Source of the DNA: Hydrogenophaga intermedia
GTDB taxonomy: Bacteria; Pseudomonadota; Gammaproteobacteria; Burkholderiales; Burkholderiaceae_C
NCBI RefSeq assembly: GCF_000723405.1
Contig: NZ_CCAE010000012.1
Coordinates: 44,284 to 108,283 of the forward strand
Direction of reading: 5' to 3'
DNA length: 64,000 nucleotides
The notes under the pieces were generated by a model. The model was not told where the DNA came from and did no database searches. It saw nothing but the letters and a program-made list of their open reading frames with translations. The position numbers and the translations under genes were made by a program. Below are positions 8,540 to 16,753 of the stretch, one piece after another (within the stretch, counting starts at the first letter, position 1; each line of letters begins with the position of its first letter).

Positions 8540-9055
8540 ATGACCTTGAACGACCTTTACCAGCGTCCCGGTTTCCTGCTCCGCCGCACGCACCAGATTT
8601 CGGCGGCGGTGTTCGAGAACGCCTGCGCCAGCGTTGGGCTCACGCCAGCACAGTATGGGGTGCTCACCGTGCTGGCGGCCGAGCCGGGGCTTGACCAGAC
8701 GCGGCTGTCGCGCGCGCTGGCCTTCGACAAGGTGACGGTGATGCGCGTGCTCAAGGGCCTTGAGGAGCGGGGCCTGGTATCGCGCGAGCGCTCCAGCGTG
8801 AGCCGCCGCCAGATGACGGTGAGCCTCACCCCCGAGGGTGAGACCTTGCTGGCCGCCGCGCGCGAACCGGCCGAGCGCGCCTACCAGCGCCTGCTCTCGC
8901 CCCTCACGCCGGCCCAACGGCGCCAGTTGATCGAACTGTTGCAAACACTTACCGACGGCTTGGCCGACGAGGCTCGCGCGCCCTTTGTGCCGCTGGAAGC
9001 CAATGCCGCTGAGGCCTGTGCGCCGCGCACGCGCACGCGCCACTCCCCCAGCTGA
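8540..9055 (+). CDS. MarR-family transcriptional regulator
   Basis: Winged-helix regulator of 171 residues. The N-terminal dimerisation helix (PGFLLRRTHQISAAVFENA) is followed by LTPAQYGVLTVLAAEPGLDQ, the recognition region LSRALAFDKVTVMRVLKGLEE and the wing SSVSRRQMTVSLTPEG, all standard for MarR proteins. It is divergent from the bug-monooxygenase pair. By analogy with aromatic-degradation clusters it probably represses them until an aromatic ligand binds (inference). The start at 8540 is supported by the conserved N-terminus, and the final Arg/Thr-rich tail is unremarkable. Confidence 0.9.
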   Translation: MTLNDLYQRPGFLLRRTHQISAAVFENACASVGLTPAQYGVLTVLAAEPGLDQTRLSRALAFDKVTVMRVLKGLEERGLVSRERSSVSRRQMTVSLTPEGETLLAAAREPAERAYQRLLSPLTPAQRRQLIELLQTLTDGLADEARAPFVPLEANAAEACAPRTRTRHSPS

Positions 9056-9168
9056 GCGGGCGCCAGCGCAAGGCTGGCCCGACGATTGCTATGGCCTGCG
9101 GAAAGGGATTTGTCGATCCCGCCGTCCGCACCGGCGCGGACGATCACCGCACACGGGGGCAAAGTAGC

Positions 9169-9795
9169 GTGCAAACGATCGAGTCACATGAACTGGCGAC
9201 GACCACAGGCCCGCTCGGCGTGGCCCCGCACGCGCCGCTGGCGGTGGCGTCGGCGTACCAGGGCGTGTGGGCCCGCACCCTGCTCGAAACACCGGCAGGC
9301 CGCGACACCACGAGTTGGGTCCGCTGGGTGCAGACCGGCAACTGGCACGGTGCCCTGAGCGACCCGGACGACACGCTGGGCCCGCGCAGCGGCCCCGGCG
9401 CTGAACACAGCGTGTTCCAGACGCCCGACCGCATCGTGCAGACCGCTTTGCGCGAACGCCAGTTGGCGGTGTGGGAACGCCTGCCAGCCTCGCGGGGGTG
9501 TCGCATCGCGCTCGCGCGACGCGACACGCAGGGCTTGCCCACGCAGGAGCGCTTGCTGGTCTGCGGGGAATACCTGCTGCACTTCAGGCCCACTCCCCAC
9601 GGCGCGCCCGACCTGGCCTTCGGCCGACTGGATGAAACGGGCACGCACTGGCACGTCGAACGCACGAACCAGGCGCCAGTGGACGGGCGCGAGCGAGCGT
9701 GGCGCCTTCAGCGCCTGGGCATGGATCTGGCCACAGTGAATGGCGACGAGCCACTCGCAGGCACGTGGGAAGTGCTGGAGTGGCTCGAGATGTGA
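9169..9795 (+). CDS. Uncharacterised protein, possibly HRI1-like
   Basis: Protein of about 208 residues, mostly beta-strand in character, without signal peptide or membrane segments. The segment YQGVWARTLLETPAGRDTT followed by SWVRWVQTG and a short LSDP resembles the first repeat of HRI1-type proteins, which have a lipocalin-like beta-barrel and no known activity. The resemblance is from memory and weak. The GTG at 9169 is preferred; an in-frame ATG at 9091 would add 26 residues of low-quality sequence. It stands alone between marR and a convergent helicase gene. Codon use looks native. Confidence 0.6.
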   Translation: MQTIESHELATTTGPLGVAPHAPLAVASAYQGVWARTLLETPAGRDTTSWVRWVQTGNWHGALSDPDDTLGPRSGPGAEHSVFQTPDRIVQTALRERQLAVWERLPASRGCRIALARRDTQGLPTQERLLVCGEYLLHFRPTPHGAPDLAFGRLDETGTHWHVERTNQAPVDGRERAWRLQRLGMDLATVNGDEPLAGTWEVLEWLEM

Positions 9796-9838
9796 GCGCC
9801 GCCGCGCGGCGCTGATCGAATGGACCGGGCGCTGGGGC

Positions 9839-11659
9839 TCAGCGGTCGCGGCGACCGCCGCGTGGACCACCGGTGCGGTCACCGAAGCCACCGCCACGCG
9901 GGCCGCCGAAGCCGCCTTCGCGCGAACCGAAGCCACCTTCACGCGCGCCGCCGTTGGGGCGCTGGCCCCAGCCGCGGGACGGGGCCGGACGGTCTTCACC
10001 GCGCGAGAAACGCACGTCGCCGCGCGGGGCATCGCCACGCGGGGCACGGGCTTCGCCGTTGTAGGGCGCACGCGGCTCGTTGTTGTACGGCGCACGCGCT
10101 TCCCCACGCGTGGGGCGTGCATCGCCATGGGGCGCACGGCCCTCGCTACGGAAAGGGCGCGCCTCGCCGTAGGGCGCGCGGCCTTCACCACGCGACGGGC
10201 CCCAGCCCTCGCCACGGCCGGCCGGACGGCCACCCGGGCGGCCACCGCCACCGCGGCGGTCCTGCGACCATGCCTCGCGGCGCGGCGCCGGCGGGCGCTC
10301 GCGCGGCTCCAGGCCCGGCACCACCTCGGCCTTGAAGCGCTGCTGCGTGTAGGCCTCGATGTCGCTGATGCGGCGGCGGTCGCGGAACTCGGCGAAGGTG
10401 ACGGCCAGGCCATCGCGGCCGGCACGGCCGGTGCGGCCGATCCGGTGCGTGTAATCCTCGGCCTTCATCGGCAGCCCGAAGTTGAAGACGTGGGTGATGG
10501 TCGGCACGTCGATGCCGCGCGCGGCCACGTCGGTGGCCACGAGAATCTGCACCTGGCCGTTGCGCAGCGCCATGAGACGGCGGTTGCGCAGGCCCTGGCT
10601 CAGCGCGCCATGCAGCGCCACGGCCGCGAAGCCGGCCTGCTGCAGTTCGGTGGCCAGGCCGTCGCATTCGATCTGCGTGCTGGCGAACACGATGGCCTGG
10701 TTGATCGAGGCGTCGCGCAGCCAGTGGTCGAGCAGCTTGCGCTTGTGGTCGGCGTGGTCGGCCCAGAACAGCACCTGCTTGATGTTGGCATGCTGTTCCT
10801 GCGGGCTGTCGATCTGCACCTTCTGCACGTGCTTGCCGTTGTCGTGCATCACGCGCATGGCGAGTTGCTGGATGCGCGGGGCGAAGGTGGCGCTGAACAT
10901 CATGGTCTGGCGGCGCTGCGCGGTCAGAGCGTTGATCTCGGCAAGGTCGTCGGCGAAGCCCAGGTCGAGCATGCGGTCGGCTTCGTCGACCACCAGGAAT
11001 TGCACCTGGTCGAGCTTGAGCTGCATGGAGCGCTGCAGGTCGAGCAGGCGGCCCGGCGTGGCCACCACGAGGTCGGCGTTCTGCAACTTGGCAATCTGCA
11101 ACTGGTAAGGCATGCCGCCCACCACGCTGGCGATGCGCAGGCCACGGCAATGGCGCACCAGGTCGATGGCGTCGTGCGCTACCTGCTGGGCGAGTTCGCG
11201 CGTGGGGCACAGCACGAGGGCGCCAGGCGTGGCGGCCTTGAAGTGGCGCGGCAGCAGCGGGTTCTTGCGCTTGGGCGCCTTGGGCGCTGCCTCGCCGCGC
11301 GCGGTGGCTTCGGCCACCAGCCGCTCGCGCTCGGCGCGCTCGGCCGCTTCGCGCGCGGTCTGCTGCTCGATGAGGGTGTGCAGCACGGGCAGCAGGAAGG
11401 CCGCCGTCTTGCCGCTGCCGGTCTGGCTGGAGACCATCAGGTCGGCGTAGCGCTCCGCGCCTTCGGCTTTGATGGCCAGCGGCATCACCTTGGCCTGCAC
11501 GGCCGTGGGCTGGGTGTAGCCCAGGTCGGCCACGGCCGACACGAGTTCGGGGGCCAGACCCAGCGCGGCGAAGGCGCTGGCGTCTACCGGCGCTTGCTGT
11601 TGTTGTTCGGGAGAGATCGCGGGCGAAGTTTCGCCGCGCGCTTCGAAAGCGTCGCTCAT
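9839..11659 (-). CDS. DEAD-box ATP-dependent RNA helicase with Arg/Gly-rich tail
   Basis: RNA helicase of 606 residues, of the RhlE/DeaD class, that unwinds structured RNA in ribosome assembly or mRNA decay. Visible motifs: Q-motif GYTQPTAVQ near 48, motif I SQTGSGKT with Lys84, PTRELAQQ, VDEADRML, SATF, VATDVAARGID and HRIGRTGRAGRDG. About 50 residues rich in Ala, Glu and Lys are inserted between motif I and PTREL. The last 150 residues are an Arg/Gly/Pro-rich tail of degenerate repeats (GEARAPYG, REGGFG), typical of RNA-binding extensions. The ATG at 11657-11659 follows AGGAACGAAC; the upstream ATG at 11680 is less likely. It is transcribed alone, downstream of a terminator for pit. Confidence 0.92.
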   Translation of the reverse strand: MSDAFEARGETSPAISPEQQQQAPVDASAFAALGLAPELVSAVADLGYTQPTAVQAKVMPLAIKAEGAERYADLMVSSQTGSGKTAAFLLPVLHTLIEQQTAREAAERAERERLVAEATARGEAAPKAPKRKNPLLPRHFKAATPGALVLCPTRELAQQVAHDAIDLVRHCRGLRIASVVGGMPYQLQIAKLQNADLVVATPGRLLDLQRSMQLKLDQVQFLVVDEADRMLDLGFADDLAEINALTAQRRQTMMFSATFAPRIQQLAMRVMHDNGKHVQKVQIDSPQEQHANIKQVLFWADHADHKRKLLDHWLRDASINQAIVFASTQIECDGLATELQQAGFAAVALHGALSQGLRNRRLMALRNGQVQILVATDVAARGIDVPTITHVFNFGLPMKAEDYTHRIGRTGRAGRDGLAVTFAEFRDRRRISDIEAYTQQRFKAEVVPGLEPRERPPAPRREAWSQDRRGGGGRPGGRPAGRGEGWGPSRGEGRAPYGEARPFRSEGRAPHGDARPTRGEARAPYNNEPRAPYNGEARAPRGDAPRGDVRFSRGEDRPAPSRGWGQRPNGGAREGGFGSREGGFGGPRGGGFGDRTGGPRGGRRDR

Positions 11660-11669
11660 GTTCGTTCCT

Positions 11670-11693
11670 GCGCCCCGCAAATGAATGGGGCGC
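11670..11693 (-). promoter_or_regulatory. Hairpin directly upstream of the helicase ribosome site
   Basis: On the minus strand GCGCCCC (11693-11687) pairs with GGGGCGC (11676-11670) around a 10-base loop. The stem ends immediately before AGGA of the helicase ribosome site. A stem here could limit translation initiation or act as a self-regulated helicase target. This is seen in sequence; the function is inference. Confidence 0.5.
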
Positions 11694-11860
11694 CAATGAC
11701 CGAATGCCGCGCGGAGGGGAGATTCAAGCCCCGGGGCGTCGGATCCGTTCGTGGTTACACAACATCAACCACAAACGGTCCGCCCGGAAGCGGTGGCCCC
11801 TGCTCGCTCGCGCTGAATGGCGGGCGGTGTTCAGGGGCCGGGTGTGTGAGGCCAATGCAC

Positions 11861-11888
11861 AAAAGGCTTCGCCGTTGCCAGCGAAGCC
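11861..11888 (-). terminator. Rho-independent terminator of the phosphate permease gene
   Basis: Read on the minus strand, the perfect 8-bp stem GGCTTCGC / GCGAAGCC with an 8-base loop is followed at once by TTTT. It lies 40 bases beyond the pit stop codon and before the helicase leader, so it separates the two same-strand genes. Confidence 0.8.
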
Positions 11889-11928
11889 TCTAATTCTCGC
11901 ACAGATCGGGGAAAACCCCAAGTGTTGG

Positions 11929-13509
11929 TCAGGCCATGACCGCAGCCACCAGGTGGAACAGCAGCGCAGCCAGCACCGCCGTGGCCGGCACGGTGACGAT
12001 CCAGGCCGCCACGATGCGCATGACCACCGAGCGCTTCACGATTTCCTTTTTGTAGGCCTTCTTGAAGGCCTTGCGTTCGCCCTTGTCGAACACCGCGCCG
12101 TCCAGGCCGCGTACCTTGGCGCGCTGCTTCATGTCGGCCAGCATCTGCTTCTTTTCCTGCACCTCGGCGGCCTCGAAGCGCTGCATATAGGCCTCGACCT
12201 CCTCGCGGTCGGCGCCCTGGTGGCCGGCGCGCACCACGGCCTCCATCTTGGCGTAGTTGACCTTGAGCAACTCGCGCAAGAAACCCACGCCGAACACGGC
12301 GCCGATGGAGATGTGCGTGGTCGACACCGGCATGCCCAATTGCGAGGCCACGATCACGGTGAGCGTGGCGGCCATGGCGATGGAGTACGCCCGCATCTGG
12401 TCGAGTTCGGTGATCTCCTTGCCCACGGTGCGGATGAGCTTGGCGCCGTACAACCCCAGGCCCACCGACAGACCGATCGCGCCCAGCACCATGATCCACA
12501 TCGGCGTACCCGCCGTGGTGGCGATGGCGCCTTCCTTCACGGCCTCGTAGATGGCAGCCAGCGGGCCCACGGCATTGGCCACGTCGTTGGCACCGTGCGC
12601 GAAGCTCAGGAGCGCGGCGGAGCAGACCAGCGGCCACGTGAAGAGCTGGTTGACCCCGTCCTTGGAGTTGTCCTGGCGCAGCGCGATGCGGCCGATGGGT
12701 TGGCGGACGAGGGCCCAGACCAGCGCTGCCACGGCCAGACCCGCGATCAGCGCAACAGGAAAAGACACCTTGACGATCTGACTCACGCCCTTGAGCAGCA
12801 TGTAGGTGGTATAGGACCACACCATCAGCGCGATCAGTACCGGCACGACGCGCGCGGCGGCCTCGGTCTTCTCGGTGCGGTAGGTCACGCTGCGCTTGAT
12901 GAGGTACAGGAAGGCGGCGGCGATCAGCGCCCCGGCGACCGGCGAGATGACCCAGCTCGCGACGATCGCGCCGATGGTGGGCCAATGCACCAGGCCCCAG
13001 CCGCCCGCGGCGATGCCCGCGCCCATGACGGCACCGATGATGGAGTGCGTGGTGGACACCGGCGCACCCAGTGCCGTGGCCAGGTTGAGCCATAGCGCGC
13101 CGGCCAGCAGGGCCGAGAACATCACCCAGGCGAACAAGGTCGGGTCGGCGATGTCAGCCGGGTCGATGATCCCGCCCTTGATCGTGCTGACCACGTCACC
13201 GCCGGCGACGATGGCGCCCAGGGCCTCGAACACCGCCGCGACGACGATCGCCCACCCCATGGTCATGGCGCCCGAACCCACGGCCGGGCCCATGTTGTTG
13301 GCCACGTCGTTGGCGCCGATGTTCATGGCCATGTAGGCGCCGACCGCGGCCGCGATGATCAGCAACCACACCGCCGTGCGGCTCAACCCCGCGTCGGCCG
13401 CGCCAGTGAGCGAGGCGTACAAGCCCACCAGCAAAAGAAAGGCCACCGCAGTGGCCAGTTGCAGCGCCTCGAAGTGGCGCTCGACGAAGGGACGGGATTT
13501 CTTCTTCAT
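11929..13509 (-). CDS. pit: Low-affinity inorganic phosphate permease, PiT family
   Basis: Inner-membrane phosphate transporter of 526 residues, driven by proton or cation gradients. Both inverted family repeats are visible: GANDVANNMGPAVGSG at 65-80 in the first half and FAHGANDVANAVGPLAA in the second, plus the two STTHSIIGA/STTHISIGA motifs. About twelve membrane segments occur. A hydrophilic cytoplasmic region (EEVEAYMQRFEAAEVQEKKQ) of about 100 residues precedes the last helix, as in longer bacterial Pit proteins. No phoU-like partner is adjacent. The upstream gap carries three 8-bp tandem repeats. A terminator follows at 11861-11888. Confidence 0.95.
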   Translation of the reverse strand: MKKKSRPFVERHFEALQLATAVAFLLLVGLYASLTGAADAGLSRTAVWLLIIAAAVGAYMAMNIGANDVANNMGPAVGSGAMTMGWAIVVAAVFEALGAIVAGGDVVSTIKGGIIDPADIADPTLFAWVMFSALLAGALWLNLATALGAPVSTTHSIIGAVMGAGIAAGGWGLVHWPTIGAIVASWVISPVAGALIAAAFLYLIKRSVTYRTEKTEAAARVVPVLIALMVWSYTTYMLLKGVSQIVKVSFPVALIAGLAVAALVWALVRQPIGRIALRQDNSKDGVNQLFTWPLVCSAALLSFAHGANDVANAVGPLAAIYEAVKEGAIATTAGTPMWIMVLGAIGLSVGLGLYGAKLIRTVGKEITELDQMRAYSIAMAATLTVIVASQLGMPVSTTHISIGAVFGVGFLRELLKVNYAKMEAVVRAGHQGADREEVEAYMQRFEAAEVQEKKQMLADMKQRAKVRGLDGAVFDKGERKAFKKAYKKEIVKRSVVMRIVAAWIVTVPATAVLAALLFHLVAAVMA

Positions 13510-13527
13510 GTGAAATCTGTGTGAACG

Positions 13528-13551
13528 TCGTCACATTGTCACATCATCACA
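13528..13551 (-). repeat. Three tandem 8-bp repeats upstream of pit
   Basis: On the minus strand the sequence reads TGTGATGA, TGTGACAA, TGTGACGA without a break and ends 19 bases before the pit start codon. The 8-bp period differs from the 11-bp period of classical Pho boxes. A direct-repeat regulator site or a slippage-prone tract are both possible. Confidence 0.6.
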
Positions 13552-13577
13552 GCAGGCCAGCCGCCGCGATGACCGGC

Positions 13578-14165
13578 TCAGCGCAGGAACTGCGCGCGGT
13601 AGTGCTCCAGTTCGTCGATGGACTCGTGCACGTCGGCCAGCGCGGTGTGCATCTGACGCTTCTTGAAGGCGTCGACCACCTCCGGGCGCCAGCGCTTGGC
13701 CAATTCCTTCAGCGTGCTCACGTCGACGTTGCGGTAGTGCAGGTAGGCCTCGAGCCGGGGCATGTACTTCACGAGGAAGCGGCGGTCCTGCCCGATGGTG
13801 TTGCCGCACAGCGGCGAGGCCTGCTTGGGCACGTAGCGCGCGATAAAGTCGATGAGCTGCTGCTCGGCCTCGGCTTCGCTCACGGCGCTGGCGCGAACCT
13901 TGTCGATGAGACCGCTGCGACCATGCGTGCCCTTGTTCCAGGCGTCCATGGCGTCGAGCACTGCGTCGCTCTGGTGGACCACGATGACGGGGCCTTCGAT
14001 GCGCGGCGTGAGCTGAGGGCCGGTGATGACCACCGCGATCTCCAGCAGCCTCTCCTTCTCGGGGTCCAGACCGCTCATTTCACAGTCGATCCAGACCAGG
14101 TTCTGGTCGTTCTTCGCGAGCGCGGGCATCTCGGGGGCGGTGATATCAGCGGGATTCGAACTCAT
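13578..14165 (-). CDS. orn: Oligoribonuclease, DEDDh 3'-5' exonuclease
   Basis: Cytoplasmic exonuclease of 195 residues that degrades 2-5 nucleotide RNA fragments and linear pGpG. Family residues: [10 protein letters not shown] (first Asp and Glu of DEDDh) near residue 25, the [11 protein letters not shown] segment with the second Asp, and [11 protein letters not shown] with His and last Asp near 175. Length is slightly above E. coli Orn because of a short N-terminal extension. The ATG at 14163-14165 begins MSSNPADIT; a second ATG 12 codons later ([13 protein letters not shown]) is also possible. Long in-frame upstream codons are antisense to the M48 protease gene and are not coding. Confidence 0.95.
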   Translation of the reverse strand: MSSNPADITAPEMPALAKNDQNLVWIDCEMSGLDPEKERLLEIAVVITGPQLTPRIEGPVIVVHQSDAVLDAMDAWNKGTHGRSGLIDKVRASAVSEAEAEQQLIDFIARYVPKQASPLCGNTIGQDRRFLVKYMPRLEAYLHYRNVDVSTLKELAKRWRPEVVDAFKKRQMHTALADVHESIDELEHYRAQFLR

Positions 14166-14231
14166 CCCGCGATTCTCCGTCATCTGCCCGGGCCGGCGCT
14201 GACGCATGGGCGCCGGTAGACTGGCGCCTTC

Positions 14232-15509
14232 ATGGACACCGCCTCCCTCGCCTTCACCGCCGTTTTCTGCACCCTGCTGGTGCTGGGCCTGCTCACGCGC
14301 TTCGCACTGGCCAGCCGGCAGATCCGTCACGTGGCGCGCCACCGCGACCAGGTGCCCACGCCGTTCGATGCCACCATTGCGCTCGACGCGCACCGCAAGG
14401 CCGCCGACTACACCATCGCCAAAGCCCGCTTCGGGCTGCTGGCCACCGCCTTCGAAACCGCCGTGCTCATCGGCTGGACGCTGCTCGGCGGCCTGAACGC
14501 CCTCAACCTCGCGCTGCTGGACCTCATGGGCCCGAGCCTTTGGCAACAGCTCGCGCTGATCGCCACCTTCGCGCTCATCGGCGGCCTGCTGGGCCTGCCC
14601 TTCTCCTGGTACGCCACCTTCCGCCTCGAAGAGCGCTTCGGTTTCAACAAGACCAGCCTGGGCCTGTGGATCGCCGACGGCCTCAAAGGCAGCCTGCTGG
14701 GCGCGGTCATCGGTCTGCCGCTGGCGGCGCTGGTGCTCTGGCTCATGAGCGCGGCCGGCGACACCTGGTGGCTGTGGGCCTGGGGCGTGTGGATGGTGTT
14801 CAACCTGCTCGCGCTGGTGCTCTACCCGACGCTCATCGCGCCACTGTTCAACAAATTCGAGCCGCTCGCCGACGAGTCCGTGAAGGACCGCGTGAACGCG
14901 CTCATGGCGCGCTGCGGGTTCTCGGCCCAGGGCCTGTTCGTCATGGATGGCAGCAAGCGCAGCGCGCACGCCAACGCCTACTTCACCGGCTTTGGCTCGG
15001 CCAAGCGCGTGGTGTTCTTCGACACCCTGCTGCAGCAACTCACGCCCGACGAGATCGACGCCGTGCTGGCGCACGAGCTTGGCCACTACCGCCTGCGCCA
15101 CATCACGCAGCGCGTGCTGATGCTGTTCGCGCTGAGCTTCGTGGGCTTCGCGGCGCTGGGCTGGGCGGCCTCGCAGGCCTGGTTCTACACCGGCCTCGGC
15201 GTGGAGCCCGACCTGGGCGCGCCCAACGACGCCCTTGCGCTGATCCTGTTCCTGCTGGCGGTGCCCCTGTTCACCTACTTCCTGTCGCCACTGGCCGCGC
15301 AACTGTCGCGCAAGCATGAGTTCGAGGCCGACGCCTTCGCGAAGGAGAAGACGCGCGGTACCGACCTCGCCAGCGCCCTGCTCAAGCTCTACAAGGACAA
15401 CGCCAGCACGCTCACTCCCGACCCGCTGTACGCGCGCTTCTACTACTCCCACCCCCCCGCCAGCGAACGTCTGGCGCGTCTGCAAACCGCCTCGCCTAAG
15501 AGCGCCTGA
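14232..15509 (+). CDS. M48 family (Ste24-like) zinc metalloprotease, membrane-bound
   Basis: Integral membrane endopeptidase of 425 residues, resembling CAAX-prenyl protease 1 (Ste24) and involved in bacterial membrane-protein quality control. An N-terminal extension and several membrane segments precede the zinc motif HELGH (His281, Glu282, His285). The third ligand region EFEADAFA follows the last membrane helix. It is divergent from orn across 66 bases. The phhB start follows two bases after the stop, so protease, PCD and rsgA form one transcription unit, an order often seen in Burkholderiales. Confidence 0.93.
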   Translation: MDTASLAFTAVFCTLLVLGLLTRFALASRQIRHVARHRDQVPTPFDATIALDAHRKAADYTIAKARFGLLATAFETAVLIGWTLLGGLNALNLALLDLMGPSLWQQLALIATFALIGGLLGLPFSWYATFRLEERFGFNKTSLGLWIADGLKGSLLGAVIGLPLAALVLWLMSAAGDTWWLWAWGVWMVFNLLALVLYPTLIAPLFNKFEPLADESVKDRVNALMARCGFSAQGLFVMDGSKRSAHANAYFTGFGSAKRVVFFDTLLQQLTPDEIDAVLAHELGHYRLRHITQRVLMLFALSFVGFAALGWAASQAWFYTGLGVEPDLGAPNDALALILFLLAVPLFTYFLSPLAAQLSRKHEFEADAFAKEKTRGTDLASALLKLYKDNASTLTPDPLYARFYYSHPPASERLARLQTASPKSA

Positions 15510-15511
15510 CC

Positions 15512-15832
15512 ATGAATCCCATCCACCAGAACCGCCGCGCGCTCAACGCTACCGAGATCGTCACTCAGCTCAGCCAGCTCAACGGCAGCGAGGCCGATGG
15601 CTGGAAGCTCATCGACGGCTCGATCGAGCGCACCTTCAAGTTCGCCAACTACCACGAGACCATGGCCTTCGTGAACGCCATGGCCTGGATCGCCCACCGC
15701 GAGGACCACCACCCCGACGCGGCTTTCGGCTACAACCGCTGCACCCTGCGCTTCAACACCCACGACGTGAACGGCATATCGGTGAGCGACTTCCATTGCG
15801 CGGCGGCGGTCAACGCCTTGCTCGCGTCCTGA
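15512..15832 (+). CDS. phhB: Pterin-4a-carbinolamine dehydratase family protein
   Basis: Protein of 106 residues, the usual PCD length. It dehydrates 4a-hydroxytetrahydropterin so that the pterin cofactor of phenylalanine hydroxylase can be recycled. The conserved catalytic motif is present as [20 protein letters not shown], with His-His-Pro and Tyr-Asn-Arg, followed by [11 protein letters not shown]. No phenylalanine hydroxylase gene is nearby, so a moonlighting or general role is possible. It starts two bases after the protease gene and its TGA shares one base with the rsgA ATG (TGATG), which indicates translational coupling. Confidence 0.92.
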   Translation: MNPIHQNRRALNATEIVTQLSQLNGSEADGWKLIDGSIERTFKFANYHETMAFVNAMAWIAHREDHHPDAAFGYNRCTLRFNTHDVNGISVSDFHCAAAVNALLAS

Positions 15833-16746
15833 TGGGCGGCACGCGTCCCGCCCGTGTGGTGGCGGCCCACGGCCGCCATTGCCTGGTGGAGGGCGAAGAC
15901 GGCCAGCGCACGCTGTGCCACCCACGCGGCAAGAAGAGCGCGGTGGTGGTGGGCGACATCGTCGCCTGGCAGCCCACGGGCGACGAGGGCAGCATCGAAC
16001 GCATCGAGACGCGGCGCAACCTGTTCTACCGGCAGGACGAGATGCGCACCAAGGCCTTCGCGGCCAACCTCGACCAGGTGCTGATCCTGCTGGCGGCCGA
16101 GCCTGTGTTCTCCGAAAGCCAGCTCACGCGCGCCCTGCTCGCGGCCGAAGCCGAGGGCATCAGCGCCTTCATCGTGCTCAACAAGCAAGACCTGGGCGAC
16201 GCCTTCGCGCAGGCTTGGGTACGACTGGAGGCCTACCGGCGCATGGGCACCGCCGTGCTGCCGCTGGGCCTGCAACAGGGCCAGGGCCTGGACGCCCTGC
16301 GCGAGCGCCTCACCGGCCGCCACACCCTGGTGCTGGGCCCCTCGGGCGTGGGCAAGAGCACCCTGGTGAACCGACTGGTGCCCGAGGCTCGCGCCCAGAC
16401 CGGCGAGATCTCGCGCGCGCTCAACACCGGGCGCCACACCACCACCAGCACCACCTGGTACTGGCTGGACGCGGCGCGGGAAAGCGCACTCATCGATTCG
16501 CCGGGCTTCCAGGAATTCGGCCTGCACCACCTGGAGGCCCAGCGCCTCGCGCAACTGATGCCCGACCTGCGCGCCACCCTGGGCGCCTGCCGTTTCTACA
16601 ACTGCACGCACCGGCATGAGCCGGGCTGCGGCGTGCGGTCACACGTGGGGGCCGATCCGGCGAACGACCCGCTGGCGATCGACGAGGGGCGCTACCGGCT
16701 CTACAACGAGTTGTTCGACGAGCTGAGCAACAAGCGAACGTACTGA
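15832..16746 (+). CDS. rsgA: Ribosome biogenesis GTPase RsgA
   Basis: Circularly permuted GTPase of 304 residues that checks late 30S subunit maturation. The N-terminal OB-fold (about 1-70) is followed by the permuted G domain with NKQD (G4), then GPSGVGKST (P-loop, residues 169-177), the RHTTT switch and DSPGFQEFG (G3). The C-terminal zinc domain shows CRFYNCTHRHEPGC. All landmarks are intact. The ATG at 15832 overlaps the phhB stop. The next gene is convergent, with a 7-base gap. Confidence 0.96.
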   Translation: MGGTRPARVVAAHGRHCLVEGEDGQRTLCHPRGKKSAVVVGDIVAWQPTGDEGSIERIETRRNLFYRQDEMRTKAFAANLDQVLILLAAEPVFSESQLTRALLAAEAEGISAFIVLNKQDLGDAFAQAWVRLEAYRRMGTAVLPLGLQQGQGLDALRERLTGRHTLVLGPSGVGKSTLVNRLVPEARAQTGEISRALNTGRHTTTSTTWYWLDAARESALIDSPGFQEFGLHHLEAQRLAQLMPDLRATLGACRFYNCTHRHEPGCGVRSHVGADPANDPLAIDEGRYRLYNELFDELSNKRTY

Positions 16747-16753
16747 ACGGCCG

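Noticed and set aside
11751..11772. GTGGTT / AACCAC inverted repeat upstream of the helicase
   Set aside because: The stem is 6 bp with a long loop and no run of T, so neither terminator nor operator is supported.
14166..15485. In-frame upstream extension of orn
   Set aside because: The extension lies antisense to the M48 protease and has no homology to oligoribonuclease.
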